A stretch of 5,789 nucleotides of DNA, taken from Firmicutes bacterium CAG:95 (GTDB lineage Bacteria > Bacillota > Clostridia > Lachnospirales > Lachnospiraceae). A program made the translations under genes and the position numbers. The stretch lies in assembly GCA_000438155.1 (NCBI GenBank), contig FR902847.1, positions 1 through 5,789 on the forward strand. The letters are read 5' to 3'. How positions within the stretch are numbered: position 1 is the stretch's first letter; the number at the start of each line of letters is the position of its first letter. Shown piece after piece: positions 1-5,315 of this stretch. Below the pieces are notes generated by a model. That model saw only the letters and a list, made by a program, of their open reading frames with translations. It did no database searches and was not told the origin of the DNA.

Positions 1-261
1 AATAATATCTATATTCCCATTTGAAATGGGGGCCGAGACAAAGCCGGAGCGTTACCTAGAGTTCTTGTTACCAAAGAGAGTAGAAATATAGGTGTTAGTA
101 GAGCCATAATATATAAGTTTGTTGAATATTGCCATTTAAACAAAATAACAAACTGTTACTTGTGGTCAGACGGAGAGACTGCTGAAAGAATATATTACCA
201 AGCAGGATTTCGTTATGTAGAAACAAAACAGGCAGGACGGGCTATATATAGAGCAATTTAA
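1..261 (+). pseudogene. GNAT-family acetyltransferase C-terminal remnant
   Basis: In the frame ending at TAA 259-261, codons 25-258 give about 78 residues with the C-terminal half of a GNAT (acetyl-CoA-dependent N-acetyltransferase) fold. There is a motif-A-like strand and loop (RVLVTKESRNIGVSRAIIY) and then a motif-B-like segment (ETAERIYYQAGFRYVET), the usual 'a..lYe..GFr' ending. The same frame has a TGA at 22-24, no ATG lies between that stop and motif A, and no SD is visible, so this does not look like an intact gene. Frame 2 is open from the left edge to its stop at 89-91, so a frameshift in the 25-88 stretch could link an upstream N-terminal half; a nonsense change in one frame would also fit. 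Substrate unknown. The GNAT assignment is fairly firm; that the gene is broken rather than cut awkwardly by the window edge is inference. Confidence 0.55.
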
Positions 262-272
262 CTTCTAATGAT

Positions 273-302
273 TTGGCTTGGATAAGAATGATGATTTACA
301 AT
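273..302 (+). promoter_or_regulatory. putative sigma-A-type promoter for the 116-residue gene
   Basis: A -35-like TTGGCT (273-278) lies 18 bases upstream of a -10-like TACAAT (297-302, five of six matches to TATAAT). Transcription would start near 309, giving a very short leader before the SD at 324-330. It sits in the 75-base gap after the GNAT remnant. The -35 is weak (four of six), so this is suggestive only. Confidence 0.3.
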
Positions 303-336
303 TAATGAATAAATCAGAAGTTCAGGAGGTGGAAGA

Positions 337-687
337 ATGTATTACTCGTATGTGATGGGAATTGATGATAGTATATTAAGATTAGAAGCGAAGGGCTTTA
401 CAATTATTAAAGATGGAAACAATTATCAGGTGTCTTTTCCGGAAGATAAGGCCCGGTGTTGGGAAGATTATATTAAGAAACATTTGGAAGTAGAATATTG
501 GAATGAATACTTAACTGAGGACAAAGTTATTTTTCTATTTCATTTACAGGATGGCTTCAAGAGGTATGAGGTAAAAGATTATCATAATGATGAAGTGTTA
601 GGCTTATGCGAAAAATTATGTAATTGTAAGTTTGCATCTATTAAACAGATGTTATCGGATAATTCGTTTTATGGAAGTATTTTTTGA
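337..687 (+). CDS. uncharacterised 116-residue protein
   Basis: I do not recognise a named family. The ATG at 337 has a textbook SD (AGGAGGT, 324-330) six bases upstream, so it is very probably translated. The product is small, soluble and acidic, with no signal peptide or membrane segment. It looks like a compact alpha/beta domain: a beta-rich N-terminus (residues 20-34, a 'GFTIIKDGNNYQVSFP' hairpin), a helix with a Trp-Glu pair (42-50), a YWNEYL helix (54-59), a hydrophobic strand (63-70, KVIFLFHL), then an acidic strand and a helix carrying Cys91, Cys95 and Cys97. The three cysteines in 91-97 are too few and too close for a clear metal site. Its neighbours are a GNAT remnant upstream and a possible tiny membrane protein 14 bases downstream. 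Function unknown; a stand-alone accessory protein, or an immunity or adaptor-like protein, are possibilities that the sequence does not settle. Confidence 0.75.
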   Translation: MYYSYVMGIDDSILRLEAKGFTIIKDGNNYQVSFPEDKARCWEDYIKKHLEVEYWNEYLTEDKVIFLFHLQDGFKRYEVKDYHNDEVLGLCEKLCNCKFASIKQMLSDNSFYGSIF

Positions 688-701
688 ACCATTTGGATAT
701 T

Positions 702-839
702 ATGATGTTCGTATGGTTAGTCATAATGATAACTGCAATTATTCTACTTCAAAAAAATGAGGCAAATTTTTTAGCTTTTATAATACCTTGGTTTATAGGA
801 TTAGTTGGATGTTTGACAGTAGTATTTGGAATACTTTGA
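702..839 (+). CDS. possible 45-residue two-helix membrane protein
   Basis: A short frame opens with two consecutive ATGs (702 and 705) and ends at TGA 837-839. The product is almost wholly hydrophobic: a first membrane segment at residues 3-17 (FVWLVIMITAIILLQ), a short polar turn (KNEAN, 18-22), then a second segment at about 23-45 including IPWFIGLVG. That pattern is hard to get by chance and argues for a real hairpin membrane peptide. No strong SD precedes the ATG; the only candidate is a weak GGA at 695-697, so translation may be coupled to the gene that ends 14 bases upstream. A seven-A run at 751-757 lies inside the frame and could be a slippage site. No family recognised. It could be a genuine small membrane protein, a toxin-like peptide or the remnant of a longer membrane protein. 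Confidence 0.4.
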   Translation: MMFVWLVIMITAIILLQKNEANFLAFIIPWFIGLVGCLTVVFGIL

Positions 840-864
840 TTTTCAATGATTAAGAAAATATGAA
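836..864 (+). promoter_or_regulatory. putative promoter upstream of the deaminase
   Basis: TTGATT (836-841) and TATGAA (859-864) are separated by 17 bases, each matching four of six consensus positions. Transcription would start near 871, about 30 bases ahead of the start codon. The -35 overlaps the stop of the small membrane frame. Weak evidence; spacing is the strongest point. Confidence 0.27.
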
Positions 865-902
865 TTTATGGGGAAATCGAACGGCTAGGAGACAACAGAT
901 TT

Positions 903-1856
903 ATGAATAGTTTTACAAGTGCATTGGAACAAAGAAATCTTGAAGAATTAAGAAAATATTCGAAAGCAGACTTACATAATCATTTTGTGCTTGGGGGAAA
1001 TAGAAAGTTCATATATCAGATAACTGGTAAAAAAATTGAGCCATTAGTGAGTCCTATAGCATCAATGGATGAGATGGATCAATGGAGTCAAGAATATATT
1101 GGTCAGGATTTTAATAGTACTGAGATGAGAAAACTTTTAATCAGAGCAACCTTTCAACAAGCTAAGGAAGATGGGGTAACTGTGCTTGAAATTGGGGAGG
1201 ATGTTTGGGGGTTAAAGGAATTTTTTAATGATGATATTGATGAGTTGGTTAATGCTTTTACAAGTACTCAAAAAGAGATCGCTCCCAATATCGAATTAAG
1301 GCTCCAGATAGGATTATCAAGACACTGCCCAATCAGTTATTTAGAGGAGTGCTTATCTTACTTTTTGGGAAACAAAAGTTTTTATTCTATTGATTTATAT
1401 GGAGATGAATTAGCGCAACCGATTGAAAACTTTAAAGGAATTTATCGACGTGCAAAAAAGGAAGGATTAAGATTAAAAGCACATGTTGGGGAATGGGGAA
1501 CAGCTAAAGATGTAAGAACGGCAGTAGAAGAATTAGAACTTGATGAGGTTCAACATGGTATAGCGGCAGCTAGTGACGAATCCGTAATTCGCTTTTTGGC
1601 AGAGCATAAAATAAGATTAAACATTACACCAACAAGTAATATTTTACTTGGAAGAGTTGCAGATATGTCTGTGCATCCGATTGGAAAATTGTATCATAGT
1701 GGTGTTGATGTTACGATAAATTCTGATGACGTATTAATATTTGATTCAGACGTGTCAAAAGAGTATTTACGGCTTTATGAGTCACAGTGCTTAACAGCAG
1801 AAGAATTAGAAAATATAAGGAAAAATGGACTAAAACCTATATCCCTAGGCAAGTAA
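903..1856 (+). CDS. adenosine deaminase family metal-dependent deaminase
   Basis: This is a 317-residue member of the adenosine/AMP deaminase branch of the amidohydrolase superfamily, a cytosolic TIM-barrel zinc hydrolase that converts an amino-purine nucleoside (classically adenosine to inosine) with release of ammonia. Visible motifs in order: metal-binding HxH at His25/His27 (ADLHNHF), the DLYGDE loop at 164-169, metal His194 with catalytic Glu197 in HVGE (canonical HAGE), catalytic His218 (VQHG), the TPTSN segment at 242-246, and Asp275/Asp276 in NSDD (canonical NTDD). All expected catalytic and zinc residues are therefore present. The ATG at 903 has AGGAGA at 887-892, a spacing of ten bases. 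The length is slightly below the usual 330-350, with a short C-terminus after the LTAEELENIRKNGL helix. The changes in normally conserved loops (HNHFVLGG, HVGEW, NSDDVLIF) make the substrate uncertain: adenosine is likely but another nucleoside or adenine derivative is possible. It stands alone, with no purine-salvage neighbour. Confidence 0.9.
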   Translation: MNSFTSALEQRNLEELRKYSKADLHNHFVLGGNRKFIYQITGKKIEPLVSPIASMDEMDQWSQEYIGQDFNSTEMRKLLIRATFQQAKEDGVTVLEIGEDVWGLKEFFNDDIDELVNAFTSTQKEIAPNIELRLQIGLSRHCPISYLEECLSYFLGNKSFYSIDLYGDELAQPIENFKGIYRRAKKEGLRLKAHVGEWGTAKDVRTAVEELELDEVQHGIAAASDESVIRFLAEHKIRLNITPTSNILLGRVADMSVHPIGKLYHSGVDVTINSDDVLIFDSDVSKEYLRLYESQCLTAEELENIRKNGLKPISLGK

Positions 1857-1898
1857 AACAGTTGGTTTGTATTGAATGGAACCGGTGCAAAGCTTAGT

Positions 1899-1927
1899 AT
1901 TACTTTTGATTTATCGTGGAAAGTAAT
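1899..1927. repeat. 8-base inverted repeat upstream of cls promoter
   Basis: ATTACTTT (1899-1906) is the exact reverse complement of AAAGTAAT (1920-1927), with a 13-base spacer. The arms are AT-rich and no T-run follows, so it is a poor intrinsic terminator. It ends seven bases ahead of the candidate -35 of cls, a position that would suit a regulator site, but chance is possible in DNA this AT-rich. Confidence 0.35.
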
Positions 1928-1933
1928 GAAATT

Positions 1934-1962
1934 GTTACAATAGTAAGTAAGCAAATTATGAT
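1934..1962 (+). promoter_or_regulatory. putative cls promoter, with palindrome at its -35
   Basis: A -35-like GTTACA (1934-1939, four of six) is followed after exactly 17 bases by TATGAT (1957-1962, five of six). Predicted transcription start is near 1969, giving a leader of about 77 bases before cls. The -35 lies inside a short perfect palindrome, ATTGT-T-ACAAT (1931-1941), which could be an operator half or simply AT-rich chance. This is the best promoter candidate in the window, and it suits the 189-base gap that separates the two halves of the region. Confidence 0.45.
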
Positions 1963-2010
1963 ATCATCGGATATAAGATTAAAAATGTAAAGCAATCAGA
2001 GGAAAGAACG

Positions 2011-2049
2011 ATGCAAAGTCATGTACAAAGGGGGAGGGCATTTATATGA
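2011..2049 (+). CDS. possible 12-codon leader peptide ahead of cls
   Basis: The ATG at 2011 opens a frame reading MQSHVQRGRAFI and stopping at TGA 2047-2049. It has its own SD-like GAGG (1999-2002) eight bases upstream, and its stop overlaps the cls start codon as ATGA. The SD of cls (2030-2038) lies inside this frame, so ribosomes translating the leader would pass through it and end on the cls start. That layout is typical of translational coupling or leader control. The peptide is too short for family evidence and carries no run of one amino acid that would suggest classical attenuation. Real translation is inference only. Confidence 0.3.
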   Translation: MQSHVQRGRAFI

Positions 2050-3605
2050 AGCAGGATACTTTAGAGAGCAGAGCGATTACAAAGAATGGAGTTAAGAGAT
2101 TATGTTTTTCCGGATTTTGCATATTACTGGAAGCTGCTTTTATCATCGTTATGATTACAAGATTGAATGAATATGCAGAAATTATCAATCTGATTACAAG
2201 ATTGTTTGCAGGAATTCTGGTTTTGTTTTTGTATTCCTCAGATAAAACTTCGTCTATGAAAATGCCATGGATTATTTTGATCCTTGTCTTTCCGATTATG
2301 GGTGTGTCCTTGTATTTGCTGATTGGATTAAACGGGGGAACACGAAAAATGAAGCAGCGGTATATAGATATTGACAGGAAACTGTTCCCATTGCTTCCGG
2401 AAAATGAGGAGGATTTGGAAAGGATTAAGAAAAAGACACCCAAAGCTGGAAATATAAGTGAGTACATTCAGAGAAATGCACATTACCCGGTGTATCAGAA
2501 TACAGATGTTACATACTATGATGAAGCGGTCAAAGGTCTGCATGCACAGATTGACGATCTGTCAAAAGCGGAAAAATTCATTTTTATGGAGTATCATGCA
2601 ATCGAAGATGATAAGGCATGGCATCAGCTTCAGGATGTGCTTGTAGAGCGTGCAAAAGCAGGTGTGGAGGTTCGCGTTTTTTATGATGATATGGGATCAA
2701 TCGGATTTATTAACACCGATTTTGTGAAGAAGATGGAACGGCTTGGAATCAAATGCAGAGTATTTAATCCGTTTACGCCGGGGTTAAATGTCTTTCTGAA
2801 TAACCGTGACCATAGAAAGATCACAGTCATTGATGGAAAAGTCGGTTTTACAGGCGGTTATAATCTGGCGAATGAGTATTTTAATTATACCAATCCATAT
2901 GGACAGTGGAAAGACACCGGAATCCGGTTGGAAGGGGAGGCTGTCAGATCTTTAACGATCACCTTTTTAGAGATGTGGAATGCTGTCAGTGAGAAAGATA
3001 AAAATGACACGGATTTCAGTCAATTTCTCGTGCAAAACGACTACCAGGCTAAGCAGAATGGATTTGTGCAGCCGTATGCGGATATTCCTATGGATGATGA
3101 ACAGGTAGGCGAGGAAGTGTATATCAGCATGGCAGACAAGGCAGAAAAATACTGTTGGTTTATGACACCGTATCTGATCATTACCGACGAAATGTCTCAT
3201 GCTTTGTGCCTTGCTGCAAAGCGCGGAGTGGATGTCAGAATTATCACACCGGGGATTCCGGATAAGAAATTTATCTATAGCATTACAAGATCCTTTTATC
3301 ACGGACTCGTAAAACATGGAGTAAGAATCTATGAGTGGACACCCGGCTTCTGCCATGCCAAGATGAGTGTTGCAGATGACTGTATGGCAACCTGCGGAAC
3401 GATAAATCTGGATTACAGGAGTCTCTATCATCATTTTGAAAATGGATGTTTTATGGCAGATAATCAGGCAGTTCTGGACATACGGAACGATCTGAAAGCG
3501 ACAATGAATGACTGTCGGGAAGTCACGGAAGAATATCTTACCGGACGGAGTACCTATCTGCGGCTGGGGCAGTTGTTTATGAGACTGTTTGCAGGGCTGT
3601 TGTAA
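2046..3605 (+). CDS. cls: cardiolipin synthase (phospholipase D family)
   Basis: Cardiolipin synthase makes cardiolipin at the cytoplasmic membrane by phosphatidyl transfer between two phosphatidylglycerol molecules, releasing glycerol. The 519-residue length and layout match the family. Hydrophobic segments lie at about 19-38, 47-63 and 73-94, the last with the typical KMPWIILILVFPIMGV signature before the cytosolic part. Two phospholipase-D HKD motifs follow: His256-x-Lys258-x4-Asp263 (DHRKITVID, then GFTGGYN) and His437-x-Lys439-x4-Asp444 (CHAKMSVADD, then the GTINLDYRS tail). The conserved NPF of NPFTPG (241-243) and the W-D-TGIRLEG strand (288-297) are also present, so the enzyme appears intact. 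The ATG at 2046 is chosen because of the strong purine-rich SD GGGGAGGG (2031-2038) seven bases upstream. Its own promoter is proposed in the preceding gap, with a possible upstream peptide overlapping the start. The SdpI-like gene begins 44 bases downstream with no terminator visible between, so co-transcription is plausible. Confidence 0.96.
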   Translation: MKQDTLESRAITKNGVKRLCFSGFCILLEAAFIIVMITRLNEYAEIINLITRLFAGILVLFLYSSDKTSSMKMPWIILILVFPIMGVSLYLLIGLNGGTRKMKQRYIDIDRKLFPLLPENEEDLERIKKKTPKAGNISEYIQRNAHYPVYQNTDVTYYDEAVKGLHAQIDDLSKAEKFIFMEYHAIEDDKAWHQLQDVLVERAKAGVEVRVFYDDMGSIGFINTDFVKKMERLGIKCRVFNPFTPGLNVFLNNRDHRKITVIDGKVGFTGGYNLANEYFNYTNPYGQWKDTGIRLEGEAVRSLTITFLEMWNAVSEKDKNDTDFSQFLVQNDYQAKQNGFVQPYADIPMDDEQVGEEVYISMADKAEKYCWFMTPYLIITDEMSHALCLAAKRGVDVRIITPGIPDKKFIYSITRSFYHGLVKHGVRIYEWTPGFCHAKMSVADDCMATCGTINLDYRSLYHHFENGCFMADNQAVLDIRNDLKATMNDCREVTEEYLTGRSTYLRLGQLFMRLFAGLL

Positions 3606-3649
3606 AGAGATATAAACATGATTTGTTCTGATAAATAGGGGATGATGCT

Positions 3650-4048
3650 ATGTGGTTTTGGTGGTTTATGTTAATATGTGATTTAATAATTCCTGTGGTT
3701 ATGGTTATTGGTGGAAGAATGATGTGGAAGCATTGCCCCAAACATATAAACGGTATGTCGGGATACAGAACACCCCGTTCGATGAAAAATATGGATACGT
3801 GGAAATTCGCTCACGACTATTGTGGAAAACTTTGGTGGAAAGCAGGATGGCTAATGATGATACCATCCGCTTTGATACATATTCCATTGTACCATCGTGA
3901 TAAGAATACGATTGGATTTGCAGGGGTGATTCTTGTGACAATTCAATGTGTTATTATGATTGCATCAATTTGTCCGACAGAGAAAGCCTTGAAAAAACAT
4001 TTTAATGATGATGGATCAGCTAGATCCGATTTACAGAAAGATGCGTGA
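3650..4048 (+). CDS. SdpI-family integral membrane protein
   Basis: This 132-residue protein belongs to the SdpI (YhfL-like) membrane family. Bacillus SdpI protects cells from the SdpC killing factor and acts as a signal receptor; most family members are uncharacterised. The diagnostic signature is clear: Gly38-Tyr39-Arg40-Thr41-Pro42, then Ser44-Met45, then Asp49-Thr50-Trp51 and Phe53-Ala54-His55, lying between the first and second membrane segments. Hydrophobic segments are at about 4-22, 64-80 and 87-107, and the C-terminus is a charged tail (residues 110-132). This is shorter than Bacillus SdpI (about 200 residues), as in many single-domain members. The ATG at 3650 has AGGGGA (3637-3642) seven bases upstream. 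No SdpA, SdpB or SdpC homologue and no ArsR-type SdpR regulator is nearby, so an immunity role is not supported by context. A role in envelope stress alongside cls is inference. Confidence 0.85.
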   Translation: MWFWWFMLICDLIIPVVMVIGGRMMWKHCPKHINGMSGYRTPRSMKNMDTWKFAHDYCGKLWWKAGWLMMIPSALIHIPLYHRDKNTIGFAGVILVTIQCVIMIASICPTEKALKKHFNDDGSARSDLQKDA

Positions 4049-4067
4049 AAAAGAAAACAATAAAAAA

Positions 4068-4080
4068 CTGCTATTAGCAG
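4068..4080. repeat. 13-base perfect palindrome before the GNAT ribosome site
   Basis: CTGCTA-T-TAGCAG (4068-4080) is a perfect inverted repeat that ends four bases before the GGAGA ribosome site (4084-4088) of the acetyltransferase gene. In RNA it would form about a five-pair stem with a three-base loop. On the opposite strand it is followed by a T-run (complement of the A-run at 4062-4067), giving a weak minus-strand terminator shape, although no minus-strand gene is seen. It may modulate translation of the next gene or be chance. Confidence 0.3.
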
Positions 4081-4094
4081 ATTGGAGAATAAAA

Positions 4095-4565
4095 ATGATT
4101 ATCAGAAAAGCAGAAGAAACAGATATCCCGATAATTCTGGAATTGTTAAAGCAGGTTTTACAAATTCATGCAGATATAAGGCCTGATATTTTTATTCCAG
4201 GTACGACAAAGTATACTGCAGACGAATTAATGGAACTTTTGAAAAATGATGAAAAGCCAATATATGTTGCCGTGGATGAGGATAATGTTTGCGTAGGGTA
4301 TGCCTTTTGTCAATTACAGGAGCAGCCATTTTCAAACAATATGGTGCCATTTAAGTCCCTTTTTATTGATGATCTATGTGTCAGTCAGGAGACACGGGGC
4401 CGGCATATTGGTGAATGTCTGTTTGAATATGTTAAAAACCAAGCAAAGCAGCTGGGCTGTTATGAAGTAACATTGAATGTATGGGCAGGAAATACCTCGG
4501 CAGAGAGATTTTATGAGAAAATGGGAATGCGGACAAAAGAAAGACAGATGGAATATATCTTATGA
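4095..4565 (+). CDS. GNAT-family N-acetyltransferase
   Basis: A 156-residue cytosolic acetyl-CoA-dependent acetyltransferase of the RimI-like GNAT type. It opens with the common MIIRKAEETDIPIILELL start (strand 1, then helix 1). Motif A lies at 91-110 (IDDLCVSQETRGRHIGECLF), with the acetyl-CoA loop R101-G-R-H-I-G106. Motif B is near 127-145, with Asn128 and the NTSAERFYEKMGM segment. The Q/RxxGxG/A loop is intact in form (RGRHIG), so the enzyme should be active; the substrate cannot be told. A longer frame runs back to an ATG at 4005 inside the SdpI-like gene, but ATG 4095 is preferred: it has GGAGA at 4084-4088 six bases upstream and the family homology begins exactly there. The intervening 30 residues read as low-complexity Lys-rich sequence. 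It follows the SdpI-like gene by 46 bases. Confidence 0.9.
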   Translation: MIIRKAEETDIPIILELLKQVLQIHADIRPDIFIPGTTKYTADELMELLKNDEKPIYVAVDEDNVCVGYAFCQLQEQPFSNNMVPFKSLFIDDLCVSQETRGRHIGECLFEYVKNQAKQLGCYEVTLNVWAGNTSAERFYEKMGMRTKERQMEYIL

Positions 4566-4636
4566 TGTAAGTGCCAAAAGGTATTTTGCGTAAGTAAGAA
4601 GAACATGAAATCAGGAAAAATTTGGGAGATATGGAA

Positions 4637-5266
4637 ATGAAGTATATTTTTGTACATGGGCTTGGACAGAATGCGTCAAGCTGGGATAAAACAAAAGAAT
4701 GTCTTGCAGATAAGTTGGAAATGGTTATTCCTGAATTGAGTGAGTTTATCCGTGAGGGAAATTGTACTTACAGTAAAATATACTCTTCATTTTGTGAATA
4801 CTGTAATGCCTTTTCAGAGCCGGTTCATCTTTGCGGACTCTCGCTTGGCGCAGTTCTTGCTTTGAATTACGCTATAGATTTTCCTCAAAAAGCAGGTTCT
4901 CTTGTGCTTATTGCACCACAGTATGATATGCCTAAATTTCTTCTTAAGATACAAAATGTGCTGTTCAAATTTATGCCGGAAAGTCAGTTTAAGGACATTG
5001 GATTCTGTAAGAAAGATTTTATTACACTTACAAATTCCATGGCAGATCTGGATTTCACAAGGGAGCTTGACAGGGTAAAGTGTCCTGTACTTGTTATGTG
5101 CGGCGAAAAGGATAAGGTCAATAAAAAGGCTGCAATCAACCTTACAGGAAAATTGACAAATGCAAAATTTATTACCATTGATCATTCCGGACATGAAGTG
5201 AACATGGATAATCCACAGGGGTTAGCAAAAGCGATAGAGATGTATGGTGATATTTATGCTAAATAG
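4637..5266 (+). CDS. alpha/beta hydrolase
   Basis: A compact 209-residue alpha/beta-hydrolase-fold enzyme, predicted cytosolic with no signal peptide. The first strand leads into the oxyanion-hole motif His7-Gly8 (FVHGLGQN). The nucleophile elbow is Gly67-Leu-Ser69-Leu-Gly71, the acid is Asp159 in the GEKD turn (156-159), and the catalytic histidine is His186 in HSGHEVN. The Ser-Asp-His triad is therefore complete. The cap region (about 94-140, Phe/Lys-rich) is short. The protein resembles small esterase/thioesterase or MenH-like hydrolases, but I cannot name a substrate. The start was set at ATG 4637 because GGGAGA (4624-4629) is seven bases upstream and the core strand KYIFVHG begins immediately. 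A TTG at 4622 and an ATG at 4631 are in-frame alternatives adding five or two residues. The upstream gap is 71 bases with no clear promoter, so it may be read through from the acetyltransferase gene. Confidence 0.9.
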   Translation: MKYIFVHGLGQNASSWDKTKECLADKLEMVIPELSEFIREGNCTYSKIYSSFCEYCNAFSEPVHLCGLSLGAVLALNYAIDFPQKAGSLVLIAPQYDMPKFLLKIQNVLFKFMPESQFKDIGFCKKDFITLTNSMADLDFTRELDRVKCPVLVMCGEKDKVNKKAAINLTGKLTNAKFITIDHSGHEVNMDNPQGLAKAIEMYGDIYAK

Positions 5267-5315
5267 ATTGAAGTAGAACAAAATATGTAAATTGGAAATT
5301 AATGAGGTGCAGTCA

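Noticed and set aside
306..353. Sixteen-codon frame starting at ATG 306 and running through the SD of the 116-residue gene
   Set aside because: It has no SD of its own and simply reads through the ribosome site of the next gene; no stop/start coupling.
752..772. A-run/T-run inverted repeat (AAAAAAT / ATTTTTT) that could be read as a terminator
   Set aside because: The stem is entirely A-T and would be too unstable for an intrinsic terminator; it also lies inside the hydrophobic 45-residue frame.
903..1856. Deaminase as part of a RADAR-type anti-phage system (RdrA/RdrB)
   Set aside because: RdrB is a much larger deaminase and is paired with an RdrA ATPase; this protein has ordinary adenosine-deaminase length and no ATPase gene is nearby in the window.
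2042..2467. Minus-strand open frame of 141 codons opposite the start of cls
   Set aside because: Shadow of cls. It is antisense to a gene with unmistakable family motifs, and its hydrophobic content simply mirrors the cls membrane segments. No ribosome site or homology supports it.
2967..3434. Minus-strand open frame of 155 codons inside cls
   Set aside because: Antisense to the second HKD domain of cls; its Cys/His-rich look comes from reverse-reading of that domain. No start context.
4005..4094. Thirty-residue N-terminal extension of the acetyltransferase, overlapping the SdpI-like gene
   Set aside because: The extension has no GNAT homology, overlaps the upstream gene and lacks a good SD, while ATG 4095 has GGAGA at six bases and matches the family start.
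4569..4593. Imperfect hairpin (GCCAAAA / TTTTGC) after the acetyltransferase gene as a terminator
   Set aside because: Only about six pairs with a bulge, mostly A-T, and no following T-run.
4814..5194. Minus-strand open frames opposite the alpha/beta hydrolase
   Set aside because: Both antisense frames here are shadows of a hydrolase with a complete catalytic triad.
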